The notes beneath the pieces are model-generated. The model saw only the letters and a list, made by a program, of their open reading frames with translations. It was not told the DNA's origin and did no database searches. The translations under genes and the position numbers were made by a program. A DNA stretch of 64,000 nucleotides. It comes from Isoperla grammatica. Its lineage: Eukaryota; Arthropoda; Insecta; Plecoptera; Perlodidae. Every line of letters begins with the position of its first letter. Position 1 is the stretch's first letter. Of the stretch, positions 55,021 through 64,000 are shown piece by piece. Location: assembly GCA_945910005.1 (NCBI GenBank), contig OX246748.1:10818049-10882048 (forward strand). The letters are read 5' to 3'.

Positions 55021-55280
55021 GAAAAACTAACCATTATCACTGTTAAGTACAATTTTACGACCCGGATTCATGTTGCTTTGTGTCTATAATTGCAGTTCAA
55101 TAATTATTATGGTAATACGAGTTTTAATGTTAAACGCGCATTATGGGTAGTGTAGGTAGACACAGCCATTGTCATAAAACTTTGTACAGAGAGGGTATCG
55201 AACCCAGATAATCAGGTGGAGAAACTTTTATTACAATTGCTATATCTTTGTTTATATGTATCCGCATCTGGCTCTGTAAA

Positions 55281-55637
55281 GCAACCTCGGGCTAGATCAG
55301 GAGGTGGATGGGTGACCGCTCACCTCTGAAACAAAAGGTACCGTTGGTTAGAGCAGATTGGAGGGTTCGAAAGCTGGTGTAAAACAGCTTCGTTCTTCTC
55401 GTCAACTGCTCGGCAGTCCGGGTTAGTGGAAGAACCTATATGACTGGTCAAAGTTACACCGTCCTTTCGGATGGGACGATAAGCCGATTGTCCCCTTGGT
55501 ACTTTCCGACAGGAGAAGGCTACGTGCCGGTAGCAGGCCTCCCCTCCTCCATTTCTCATTATCAATCATCAATCATCACTCATCAGGCTAAAGAGGGCAT
55601 TGTGCCCTACACTGGCCTTAATTACAATAAAGTATAA
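55281..55637 (+). mobile_element. 5S rRNA-derived SINE, copy 2, uninterrupted
   Basis: The head GCAACCTCGGGCTAG, AGGTGGATGGGTGACCG is the 5S internal promoter. The body GGTTAGAGCAGATTGGAGGG, TTCGTTCTTCTCGTCAACTG, CCGTCCTTTCGGATGGGACG, AAGCCGATTGTCCCCTTGGT and the 3' part GAGGGCATTGTGCCCTACAC end with ACAATAAAGTATAAGTATAA. This copy shows the order without the family A insertion. Confidence 0.88.
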
Positions 55638-56425
55638 GTATAAAAGTATACTTCGTTGAACTGCGAGCGATGATAATGATTCATCTGTGGAATTAACAAA
55701 TACAAGTTCATCTTCTACCTTGTTTAGGTGATGACGTAGCTGACAACGCGACGAGCTCTTGCATATAAACTTGTGTTTGTCATCCATGGTGTGTCAGGGT
55801 TGGTAAACAACATGGTAGGCCTACAACTGCCCTCCTTTCAACTCTCTACACCATAACAACAACCAGTAGCGTATACAGGACTGTAATGGGGGGGGGGGGG
55901 GGGTACAGCCTTCCCGACATCCGAGATTTAATAATTGTATACAAAGTGACCGAACAATTAATAAAAATTAATTAAAACAAATGGTAATTGTTGCGTTAGT
56001 TGGCGAAGCAGACCAAGTAGCCCATGAAGCACTACGGTGGAAAACGGAAATAATTTATTAAAAAATAGAAACATTCACGAGAGAGAGCACAAAATTCCTT
56101 ATTTCAGGACATGTTTTAAACTTACTTTGTGTCAGTTGTAAATCATTTTACAGCTATTTAACCGACATAAATTGGGAGTTCTGCAAGGTAGCTCGATATT
56201 CCGGAAGACGTTCAAATTACCATCAAGTCTCACCCAAGAAATTGTTCTGGCCGTATTGGGATGGTCTATTTTCATCTTTAGGCACCATTTGTATTCTTAA
56301 TTTTGTTAAGTTTATATATAAATTGTATTTTGTAATAAGTGCTTTGTATAAGTGTCATTTGTTTCTATTTTCGTTTTGATATAAATTGTTTGTTTTTCTG
56401 TGTCTTACGGCAACAGCTATTAGTC
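55638..56425. other. No gene seen; G-run
   Basis: Contains a G-run at 55889-55903. A signal-peptide exon for the gene at 56642 could lie here or further upstream but could not be identified. Confidence 0.35.
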
Positions 56426-56577
56426 GATTTACAGCTACGCGTTGCGAGCGAAGCGAAGGCGCGAGCTCCAATCAGTGGCCGAGTTTGCGTGAAACTACTA
56501 ACTTCTTTGCGTGAAACTCGGCCGCTGATTGGAGCTCGCGCCCTCGCTTCGCTCGCAACGCGTAGCTGTAAACGTAC
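56426..56577. mobile_element. Palindromic MITE, GCGTTGCGAGCGAAG family, copy 2
   Basis: Arms TTTACAGCTACGCGTTGCGA, GCGAAGCGA(A/G)GGCGCGAGC, TCCAATCAG(T/C)GGCCGAGTTT and the inverse, about 62 bp each, with a centre of about 28 bp. Same family as 4375-4537. It ends 65 bases before the putative exon at 56642. Confidence 0.88.
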
Positions 56578-56641
56578 CATATGGCTGCAGAAACCAATAA
56601 AGGTTGTTATTATTATTACAATATCTCGTTTTCTCCGGTAG

Positions 56642-58045
56642 ATCGTCTCGCTGTCTTCGAGAACCACCGCACTACCACACGTGTCACCTCTAGACCTTCA
56701 TCTTCTCCCGTATCGATGGCACTACCCTACCCCGGTAGTTGTCGCGCCGTCCGCCGTCGAGCGCGCGGCGCTAGCAGTCGACCACGACGCCCCTAGCGGC
56801 AGAGGAACGGAACTCAAGGAGAAAGAGAAAGACAAGTACGGGGAAGACTACATACTGGAGGAAATAGAGTTCACACACGAAGATATCGGTCACACAGGCA
56901 AGCTGGAGTATTACATAGACGAGGGCATCGAATATTACGACACAGATCTGTTCACTTCTTTGTACAGCGGAGAGAAAACTCCACCGAAAGTGTCTACGAA
57001 TCAAGACTACGGAAGACAACTTGAGGTACATGTATTGAATGAGCCACGATTTGAAGTTTTGCGCGGACTGGAAACCTCTGGACATAATGGCCGACATTTT
57101 AATACGTACGGTGGCAGCCCTGATTTTCAGAGAACACATCAGAATGCAGATGGGCTCATTGCTGAGTCTGGGGTTCTAGACCTTGGAGGTTATTCTGGAC
57201 AAAGTAGTCAAGATGGTAGACATTTTAGTCACAGAGCATATCAGAACACAGATAGGCAAATCTCTGACTCTAGGGTTGAGGGAGTCGATGGAAATTCTGG
57301 ACAAAATAATGAAGAAGGTAGACATTTTAACCAGAATAGTGGGAGACCTGGCTATCAAACGCCACAACAGAGCTCAGACAGAAGCATATTAAATTCCAGA
57401 TTTCAGAACCAAAATGTTCAAGATGGCCGTCATTTTAGTCAACAAGGCGGCAGCAACGGAAACCAAAATTCGTACTGGAACACAGATAGGATCGTCTTAA
57501 ACTCCAGGATTCAGGAGCAAAGTATTCAAGATGGCCAAAATTTTAACAAAAATGGAGCCAGCATTGAGAACGAAAAATCGAACCAAAACACCGAAAGAAC
57601 CGTCTTAAACTTCAGGATTCAACACCAAAATATTCAAGATAGCCGAAATTTTATCAAAAATGGAGGCAGCAGCGGAAAACAAATTTCGAACCAAAACAGC
57701 GAAAGTATAATTTTAAATTCTAGGATTCAGGACCAAAATATTCAAGATGACCAAAATTTTAATAAAAATGGAGCCAGCATTGAGAACGAAACTTCTAACC
57801 AGAACACCGAAAGAACCGTAAAAACTCAGGATCAAAATAATCAAGATGGCGGGCGTTTTAATCAACATGGCGACACCCTTGACTCTCAAACGCCCCATCC
57901 AGACATTGAACCCTCTATCACGACGACGAGCGCTGTTAATGGCGGCCATTTTGTGTACAAGTTGACTAGACGCGGGCAGAACCTCCGAGGGAAACTGAGA
58001 GCAAGGATTGAAAACAAGGATGAGATAATGGAGGCGGTTGAATAG
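56642..58045 (+). CDS. Long exon of a Gln/Asn-rich repeat protein
   Basis: The frame is open from 56642, just after TTTTCTCCGGTAG (a usable splice acceptor), to the TAG at 58043, about 467 residues. There is no good ATG at its start, so an upstream exon must supply the N-terminus. Another acceptor candidate is CCTACCCCGGTAG at about 56735. After a Val/Ala-rich and then acidic part (KYGEDYILEEIEFTHEDI) come about eight degenerate 36-50-residue repeats of the form (N/D)xQDGRHFxxxGGS then SNQNTERxxLNSRIQ, rich in Asn, Gln, Ser and Gly. The C-terminus is basic (YKLTRRGQNLRGKLRAR). No known domain. Long stop-free DNA with codon-level repeat variation supports real coding. A secreted or structural protein is a guess. 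Confidence 0.7.
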   Translation: MVSLSSRTTALPHVSPLDLHLLPYRWHYPTPVVVAPSAVERAALAVDHDAPSGRGTELKEKEKDKYGEDYILEEIEFTHEDIGHTGKLEYYIDEGIEYYDTDLFTSLYSGEKTPPKVSTNQDYGRQLEVHVLNEPRFEVLRGLETSGHNGRHFNTYGGSPDFQRTHQNADGLIAESGVLDLGGYSGQSSQDGRHFSHRAYQNTDRQISDSRVEGVDGNSGQNNEEGRHFNQNSGRPGYQTPQQSSDRSILNSRFQNQNVQDGRHFSQQGGSNGNQNSYWNTDRIVLNSRIQEQSIQDGQNFNKNGASIENEKSNQNTERTVLNFRIQHQNIQDSRNFIKNGGSSGKQISNQNSESIILNSRIQDQNIQDDQNFNKNGASIENETSNQNTERTVKTQDQNNQDGGRFNQHGDTLDSQTPHPDIEPSITTTSAVNGGHFVYKLTRRGQNLRGKLRARIENKDEIMEAVE

Positions 58046-58235
58046 AGAGAGAGAGAGAGAGACCACATCAGCTACTGTGTCGGCCAACCATGTTTGCTGA
58101 CACCTTAAATATTTGCTCTCTCTTGCTTCAAAACTGTCGCAGAATAATACAAATGCCTAAACCTCTAAAAAGAATTGAATTCTATATTTTATGGATGTTT
58201 TTTTAGTTTGCGTTCTAATGTCAATAAGAATAAGA

Positions 58236-58241
58236 AATAAA
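58236..58241 (+). terminator. Poly(A) signal of the repeat-protein gene
   Basis: AATAAA 190 bases after the stop codon at 58043-58045, preceded by a (GA)n run at 58046-58062. Confidence 0.6.
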
Positions 58242-58307
58242 TATGAGTGTTCCATTACATTAAACATTAAATAGGGAATTACACCATTTTCATTTCCCAG
58301 TAACAAT

Positions 58308-58392
58308 GTTGATCTTCATATATCACCCACACATTGTCTCGATTAGCCTCGTTGCAAAAATATGAGACGTTAAGCCCAAATATCAATCAACA
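58308..58392 (+). repeat. Tail-ii sequence, solitary
   Basis: GATCTTCATATATCACCCAC, TCTCGATTAGCCTCGTTGCA, ATGAGACGTTAAGCCCAAAT and ATCAATCAAC. No element D body lies upstream. Confidence 0.8.
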
Positions 58393-59278
58393 ATGTTGAA
58401 ACATTATAGAGAATTATTTAAGGCGATAAAATAGCGTTTTGCGTTTGGTTGTACGACACACATTCACATTACTACAGTGTGCTATCCTGATGCTAAGAAA
58501 AGGAAAACAATTTCTAAATTAAAAAATTTAGATATGAATAGCAGAGTCGGTAAAGAAGTTTATGGCAGGATTCGTTCATGATACGCCGGAATATGTACAA
58601 GTGTTGTTTTCAAAAGGCAGTGAAACGACAAATACCGATTTAACGCCCCCAAAACATGATCAATCATCAAATTACAATAAACGTTAATTATTAAAAACAT
58701 TAAAAAAATATCATATATTGTGTATATGTGTATTCTAAACATGATGTTTCATGACTATCCCAAATATAATTGTTCAAGGACAGCGATCCCACGAGGACAG
58801 TGCCAGAAGAAACAGCCAAAGGATTCACAGATTCATCGAGTGTTTTACATTTACATTTCAGAGATAACACTGAATGATAACTGAATGATAACACTGGGGT
58901 GACTAGAATTTATCAGAAATGGAATGATTATTGAACAATTTGATAAATACATTTTTGAGTTTGAATAGCACTCGTTTTCTTTTGTGGATTGTGTTATGAT
59001 GTCATAATTATCATGATAAGGTGTTATATTGTAACCCATGACCATTCTGTTTAATTAACCATTGATCCAATAAATATTAAAAAAATACTGTAATAAATAA
59101 CCATTACCAGCCATGATTTCCGTTTTTGTTTTGTAATGCATAATGAAAGTGGCAATATAATACATGTGCGTATTTACATTTTTTTTTTTTAAATAAAACA
59201 AAAAACAATATCGTAACAAAAAACGGTATAAAAAAACGATATAAAAAACCGATATTTGGAGAAATACTAACAACTAAG
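58393..59278. other. No gene seen
   Basis: AT-rich with nothing recognised. Confidence 0.4.
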
Positions 59279-59336
<58 letters not shown>

Positions 59337-59345
59337 CCCCCCCCG
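59279..59345. repeat. (TC)n microsatellite and C-run
   Basis: About 26 TC units (59280-59331) followed by a C-rich run. The Arg-Glu frame on the minus strand is a product of the repeat. Confidence 0.97.
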
Positions 59346-59639
59346 CCCCCCACACAGTAGCATAAAATAAAAAAAGGTTATACCAGTCCTGCAATCTTTG
59401 CCGTCTTAGATAGAAAAAAGTAATCACTTTTCGTCCGTGTGTTTTTTCATAAACAAAAATAAGGAAGTACTCTAAACGTTTGATTGGCCTGTAAAGTCTC
59501 CCGGTACAATGACCCGTATTAACGAGATCTTCTGGTTCTGCTAAAGACAGAAGTCAGAATATCGGCGAACAATTCCATTCTGAAGAGGCTATTAATTGTC
59601 GGGTGGCCACTGAAATCCATGGGAGTTTCGTTCGCATAC

Positions 59640-59915
59640 GAATTGATTGATTGATTGATTGTTGATTAAAGACGTATTCGACAACTATATCATATGACAT
59701 TGGGGAAGGGGTGTTTGGAGGAATGGGGCAAGTAGAACGTAAAGGGGATGAAAATGGGAAGGGGAGGACGTGGACTGTCTTTCGTCTGGCTTCTCCTCCG
59801 CGACCTGTCCGGCTAGGGTGGCCCTACCAGAAGCATACGCTTCCGCCGGCATAGCTCTCGGGATCAACAAAGCACGCAAACCTGCCCACCACGATAAAGC
59901 AGCAGTACTTACGAT
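59640..59915 (-). mobile_element. SINE-like modular element D, copy 4 (tail i)
   Basis: Minus strand: body TATCGTGGTGGGCAGG, TGCGTGCTTTGTTGATCCCG, GAGCTATGCCGGCGGAAGCG, TATGCTTCTGGTAGGGCCAC, CTAGCCGGACAGGTCGCGG, then TGCCCCATTCCTCCAAACAC, tail i (ATATGATATAGTTGTCGAAT, ACGTCTTTAATC) and a (CAAT)n end at 59642-59660. Confidence 0.88.
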
Positions 59916-61122
59916 ATGTCCGTAATCAAGAGGTAAACTGCAACACACAAGAACCGCACAGTTCTTCACGTCAACTCACCATGTATTTCTATGTTTGAAC
60001 ATAGCATATATAATCGCATTTTTGGTTCATTCTTTACAAGTTCATTTTAAGGCTGTACATTCACCTACTCCCGATCTCGGTCTATTAACATTCCTTTCAA
60101 AATGTGTTTAAATTGTTTCAAATTTGAACCAACATATGTCAACCTCTAGAAAATTTAGTGCTCTTTTTTATTAATGTTTCTTTGTTCCAGTCAATGTTAC
60201 CGTTTATCAGATGCTCTTAATTACCTTTTGTTATGTGGTGTTCCTGGACACTTTTCACATCTAACTAAGAACATCTGCAGAACAGAAATATTTATTTTGT
60301 AATAAAAAAAAAAATTCATAAGAGAGAATTACATTTCCTAGAGGAGAACATATTTTATATTACTTTGGGACAATTTAAACCAACTTAAAAGCAATTTGAC
60401 AGAACGAAATCAGGTATTCATCTGCTGAAAGAGTTTTAATCGTCACGTTCAGCTCAATGCAAAGATAACCCACCTCGTAATTACCTTGATTCGCAGTTTA
60501 TATGTAAAATAGATACTGTAAACGGGTCTCTATAATCTATCAATCAAGATCAGATACCTTGTTGAACAGCTCGCTCTATTATCGTCACTCAAATACATAC
60601 ATATATTCACTTTCAAATCCTGATTGGTTTTCTCTTTTTTTTGCACTTTGGTACAAAACGTTTTTACCGGTTTGATATTTCAAGTTGAGCGTTTTGCATT
60701 TGAATATCATTGACCGTTCCGAATGGCCTCAGCGAGGGTGGGGAGGGGTAAGGGGGGGGGGGGGGGTAAAACTCAGACCCGTTTAAGTCGCGCTACATCC
60801 TGACATATCGGGGATCAGATCCTGATTGGTAACTTTTCAAAACTTCTAATTTTTTTGTTTTACTGTCCGCTACGATATCAGTCTGCTGTAAGGTCAAGGT
60901 AAAGCATAGCATGGTACAACTTAGCAATACGAAGGCCCCCAGTCTTGTACCGTAGTTAATAATACTGACAGAATGATGTTGTATAACAGGGAAATGATAT
61001 TTCATTTACTTTTTATTGTCCAATTGAGTTGTAAGCTGATACAAATAAATATCACTGCATCCAACATCGATACGTTCTAACACTATAACGTCACTCCAAA
61101 GCTTTCATTCAAAGCTTTTCAT
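59916..61122. other. No gene seen; G-run
   Basis: AT-rich, with a G-run near 60750-60765. Nothing recognised. Confidence 0.4.
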
Positions 61123-61390
61123 TAATGAGTAAACGTTGCTGCTAATAATCTGTACTTTAAATTACAACAAAATACAAGTATTTTTATTTATGTAATTGAA
61201 TCATCTCAATTTAATGAGTTAACGCTGCTTCTAATAATCTGTACTTGAAATTCCAACAAAATAAAACAAGTATTTTTATTTATGTAATTGAATCATCTCA
61301 ATTTAATGAGTTAACGCTGCTTCTAATAATCTGTACTTTAAATTTCAACAAAATAAAACAAGTATTTATATTAACGAACATGTAGGACAG
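61123..61390. repeat. Tandem repeat, about 90-bp period, three copies
   Basis: TTTAATGAGTTAACGCTGCT, TCTAATAATCTGTACTT, ACAAAATAAAACAAGTATTT recurs at about 61123, 61212 and 61304. Copies two and three are closest to each other. Confidence 0.9.
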
Positions 61391-61629
61391 TATTTAGGCT
61401 GACTCAACAGTGCAGGTGTAATAAGGAAGCAGACGTGCGACATCAGAAGTAATAAAGTGATGCATTATTTATATTTTAGATGTACTTCTAGTCATGGGAA
61501 TGCTTCAATTAGATAACGTGTCGGGAATTATGACACTTTAGAGTTTGGTTTATGAAATCATACCTCGTCCAATAACGTAGCTATTTAATACCTACATATT
61601 TAAAAATTAAAAGCAATCTTTGTAATTTT

Positions 61630-61855
61630 AGTGTGGTGTTTAACGACGTACTCGACAACCAGGTCATATAACGTCGAGTAGGACGAAGATAGGAGGAAAA
61701 GGGAGTGGGGAGGATGTGGACTGCATTTCGTCTGGCTTCTCCACCTCGACCTGTCCGGCTAGGGTTGCCCTACCAGAAGCATACGCTTCCGCCGGCATAG
61801 CTCTCGGGATCTGCCTACCACGATAAGGTAGCAGTCTCTGAGGCAGGACAATCAA
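61630..61855 (-). mobile_element. SINE-like modular element D, copy 5 (tail i)
   Basis: Minus strand: GACTGCTACCTTATCGTGGT, then a shorter body (the part AGGTTTGCGTGCTTTGTTG is missing), GAGCTATGCCGGCGGAAGCG, CCGGACAGGTCGAGGTGGAG, GCAGTCCACATCCTCCCCAC, ending in tail i (CTCGACGTTATATGACCTGG, TTGTCGAGTACGTCGTTAAA, CACCACACT). Confidence 0.88.
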
Positions 61856-62584
61856 GAAAAATGGAAAAGTGTTGATTTATTTTAGTCGCATATTATGACA
61901 GGCAGAGTCATCAACGAGCCAATCCCATTCTGGGTTCGGACGAGAAAATATCAACATAAATTAGATGTAAAAAAATCCATTTCTCAACGTATTTCGTCCA
62001 TTTATACTCATCACGTCTCAAAGTGATTTATTTTATGTAATTCCCAAATCAAGTTGTACATCTTTTGAATACTAGGTACTGTTAATTACCATTAATTATC
62101 TATTTCATTCACTTATATTAACCTAGTTGGCATCCAAGTTGTTGTTTTAGATTACATAATTCCGTAAACTGATTAAATATTCGGTGGATTAAATTTCGGC
62201 TGACATAAGGTCCAGCGAGTGCCAGAATACGACGCCAACTCATTATTGACTAAGTTCCTATTCTAAAACGTCGAAATTAGGCCAGTGCGTTACTTTCACA
62301 GTTGTCAATCACGGGCAGGTGTTTTCCTAGAATAATGGTGCAAGTATTGGCCGACAACCAAGCTTGTCGCTTCCTCGTTTGCCCAATGCGGCTGTGTGAG
62401 ACGTCTGGGGAATTAGAGATTATTAATAAGGTTATTGTGTAGCGAGGCTCAATGTTATAAGTGGCAGACTGAAGTGCATAAGATATGTCTCGATATCTTA
62501 CGTCATAAGTGCATTGTCTACTGCATTTTGTGCTCGGTATTTTTTTCACGTAGATATTATATTACTCTGAGTTTAGATGATGGT
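61856..62584. other. No gene seen
   Basis: Nothing recognised. The overlapping frames at 62277-62629 on both strands are not supported. Confidence 0.4.
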
Positions 62585-62895
62585 GATCATATTTGGGTTT
62601 TACGTCCCATATTTTTGCAATTGGGCTAATCGAGACGATGAGTGGGTGAAATATGAAGATATTAGGACGATGTTTTGAGGAATGGGGCAATTAGGAGGGC
62701 GGGGAAAGAAAGTGAAAGGGGTGGAGAAGGAAGAGAGGAGAACGTGGACTGCAATTCGTCTGGCTTCTCCTCCTCGACCTGTCCGGCAAGGGTGGCCCTA
62801 CCAGAAGCATACGCTTCCGCCGGCATAGCTCTCGCGATCAACAAAGCACGCATAGCTGCCCACCACGATAAAGTTGCAGTTCCTGGGCAGGACTA
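62585..62895 (-). mobile_element. SINE-like modular element D, copy 6 (tail ii)
   Basis: Minus strand: CCTGCCCAGGAACTGCAACT, TTATCGTGGTGGGCAG, CTATGCGTGCTTTGTTGATC, GAGCTATGCCGGCGGAAGCG, CTTGCCGGACAGGTCGAGGA, then TAATTGCCCCATTCCTCAAA, then tail ii (TCATCGTCTCGATTAGCCCA, ATTGCAAAAATATGGGACGT, AAAACCCAAAT). Confidence 0.88.
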
Positions 62896-63845
62896 TGGGT
62901 TTAAACTACTTTTCAGACATTATAAAGTAGTTATCTGGATTCTGGAAGATTTATTCAATGAAAACCGATTAATTGTATTTTGTATAAACATTTTTGCCCG
63001 TGTCATAAGGATTCGCGGAATTTTCCCCGTTTATGAAAACGATCCTTCTTGAACGTCAAACCTGCCATTTGTGGAGAACCGTGGCAAGCTATTCTGTTCA
63101 CCATTACATATATTATAGATTGCTCAAATATTGTTATAGATGATCAAAAAACTTACTAAAGACTGGACTAGTTCCACTACATTATGGTTAACAAATGTTT
63201 GTGGAAACGATAACCAACAACTTTAATATGAAGTTCAATTTAACCATAATCTAGTAAAATAGTCCCTTTTGTGTATCAACGAACACAGATTTTAAATCTA
63301 GAATAGGCTGTTTTGTAAACCAACGCACATTATATATGTAATGAAAATCTTCTACTCCTATACTTCTGCTATTAGGCTGTTGTTATTGAACATGTGTACA
63401 ATACTTTTCTGCACAGCCATATTATTAATTTCCACATCTCTGACTGTGAGAGTAATATGTAAAACATTGCGAAATAAGGCTAATACCAGCCACAACGTTA
63501 AGTATTCGCATAACGAGCTCAGATCCATATCTACTTATCAACTGCCCCTGTCATGGGCGGTAATCAAAGAAAACGAACATATTATCCTTGGCGTTCTTTC
63601 ACACATGTAGTCTTCCGCTGAGTAGAGTACACAGCCCTAATCAGCCACGCCCACCGTTCCAGGCAACCAACGGAAGTTGTTAATTATCCATAACGAACCT
63701 GTGTGAATTAGATGGTAGAAACCAGAGAAGTAGAAGATTAAGTTGGTACCATTTTACTTTGCTATGTTTTATAAGCATGAGAGTTCTTGTGTGGGGTTAA
63801 CTTTAGCATTTTTCTCACTATATCTTGGAGAAGACTTTTTGGATA
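62896..63845. other. No gene seen
   Basis: The 89-residue plus-strand frame at 63341-63610 has a hydrophobic start but no recognised family and no promoter; I leave it uncalled. Confidence 0.35.
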
Positions 63846-63847
63846 AA

Positions 63848-64000
63848 GATCCTGCCCAGGGACTGCAACCTTATCGTGGTGGGCAGGTTGGTGTGATTTC
63901 ATGATCCCGAGAGCTATGCCGGCGGAAGCGTATGCTTCTGGTAGGGCCACCCTAGGGGGAGAAGTCAGACGAAATGCAGTCCACGTCCCTTCTTTTTCCT
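63848..64000 (+). mobile_element. SINE-like modular element D, copy 7, cut by window end
   Basis: CCTGCCCAGGGACTGCAACC, TTATCGTGGTGGGCAGG, GAGCTATGCCGGCGGAAGCG, TATGCTTCTGGTAGGGCCAC, CTAG, then CAGTCCACGTCCCTTC. The start hairpin CCTGCCCA / TGGGCAGG is perfect here. The tail lies beyond the window. Confidence 0.88.

Noticed and set aside
28809..63950. Frames with MPAEAYASGRATLAGQ or LPEAYASAGIA in several places
   Set aside because: They lie on both strands of the same dispersed SINE-like element and the frame is not kept beyond its conserved core.

Overview
This is AT-rich eukaryotic nuclear DNA dominated by repeats, almost certainly from an arthropod and probably an insect; a hemipteran is my guess, on general character only. 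The best evidence is a three-exon cuticle-type secreted protein gene on the minus strand (CDS 42341-45318) with a tiny first coding exon, a TATA box and a poly(A) signal. Other supported coding material is one long repeat-rich exon on the plus strand (56642-58045), an immunoglobulin-domain exon on the minus strand (39355-39629) with a possible membrane-end exon 1.9 kb further on (37247-37420), a broken coiled-coil gene copy (31547-32112, minus) and the 3' half of a non-LTR retrotransposon reverse transcriptase (50707-52869, minus) with two frameshifts. I see no rRNA gene, no convincing intact tRNA gene and no CRISPR.

Layout. 1-9.8 kb: a diverged copy of the macrosatellite monomer, SINEs, a hAT-type element with nested insertions, a three-level nest (5S-derived SINE inside a MITE, tRNA-derived SINE inside the 5S SINE), and about 0.65 kb of (TTTA)n followed by (TTAC)n. 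9.8-20.85 kb: a macrosatellite of about 1.62 and 1.66 kb monomers in a 3282-bp dimeric higher-order repeat; most monomers carry two tRNA-like pol III promoter modules, and the edge monomers belong to another subtype. 20.85-25.4 kb: gene-poor, with a MITE and a two-copy tandem. 25.4-28.2 kb: a 51-bp minisatellite bounded by inverted repeats, then a PLE/hammerhead-like fragment. 28.2-37 kb: dispersed elements, a foldback element and the broken coiled-coil gene. 37-45.5 kb: the Ig exons and the cuticle gene, whose second intron holds an element interrupted by another. 45.5-50 kb: a palindrome and a 35-bp minisatellite. 50-54.8 kb: the retrotransposon, then six consecutive palindromes with (TA)n between several of them. 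55-64 kb: a second 5S-derived SINE, the repeat-rich exon and several copies of one modular SINE-like family.

The genes do not form a pathway. The cuticle protein is an extracellular matrix component, the Ig exons suggest a cell-surface protein, and the 454+ residue Gln/Asn-rich exon looks like part of a secreted or structural protein. The strongest candidates for something undescribed are the palindrome cluster, whose members share a CTGANGA / stem / GAAACGTC motif resembling hammerhead ribozymes of Penelope-like elements; the macrosatellite whose monomers contain paired tRNA-like modules; and a SINE-like family whose constant body is joined to two different 3' tails.
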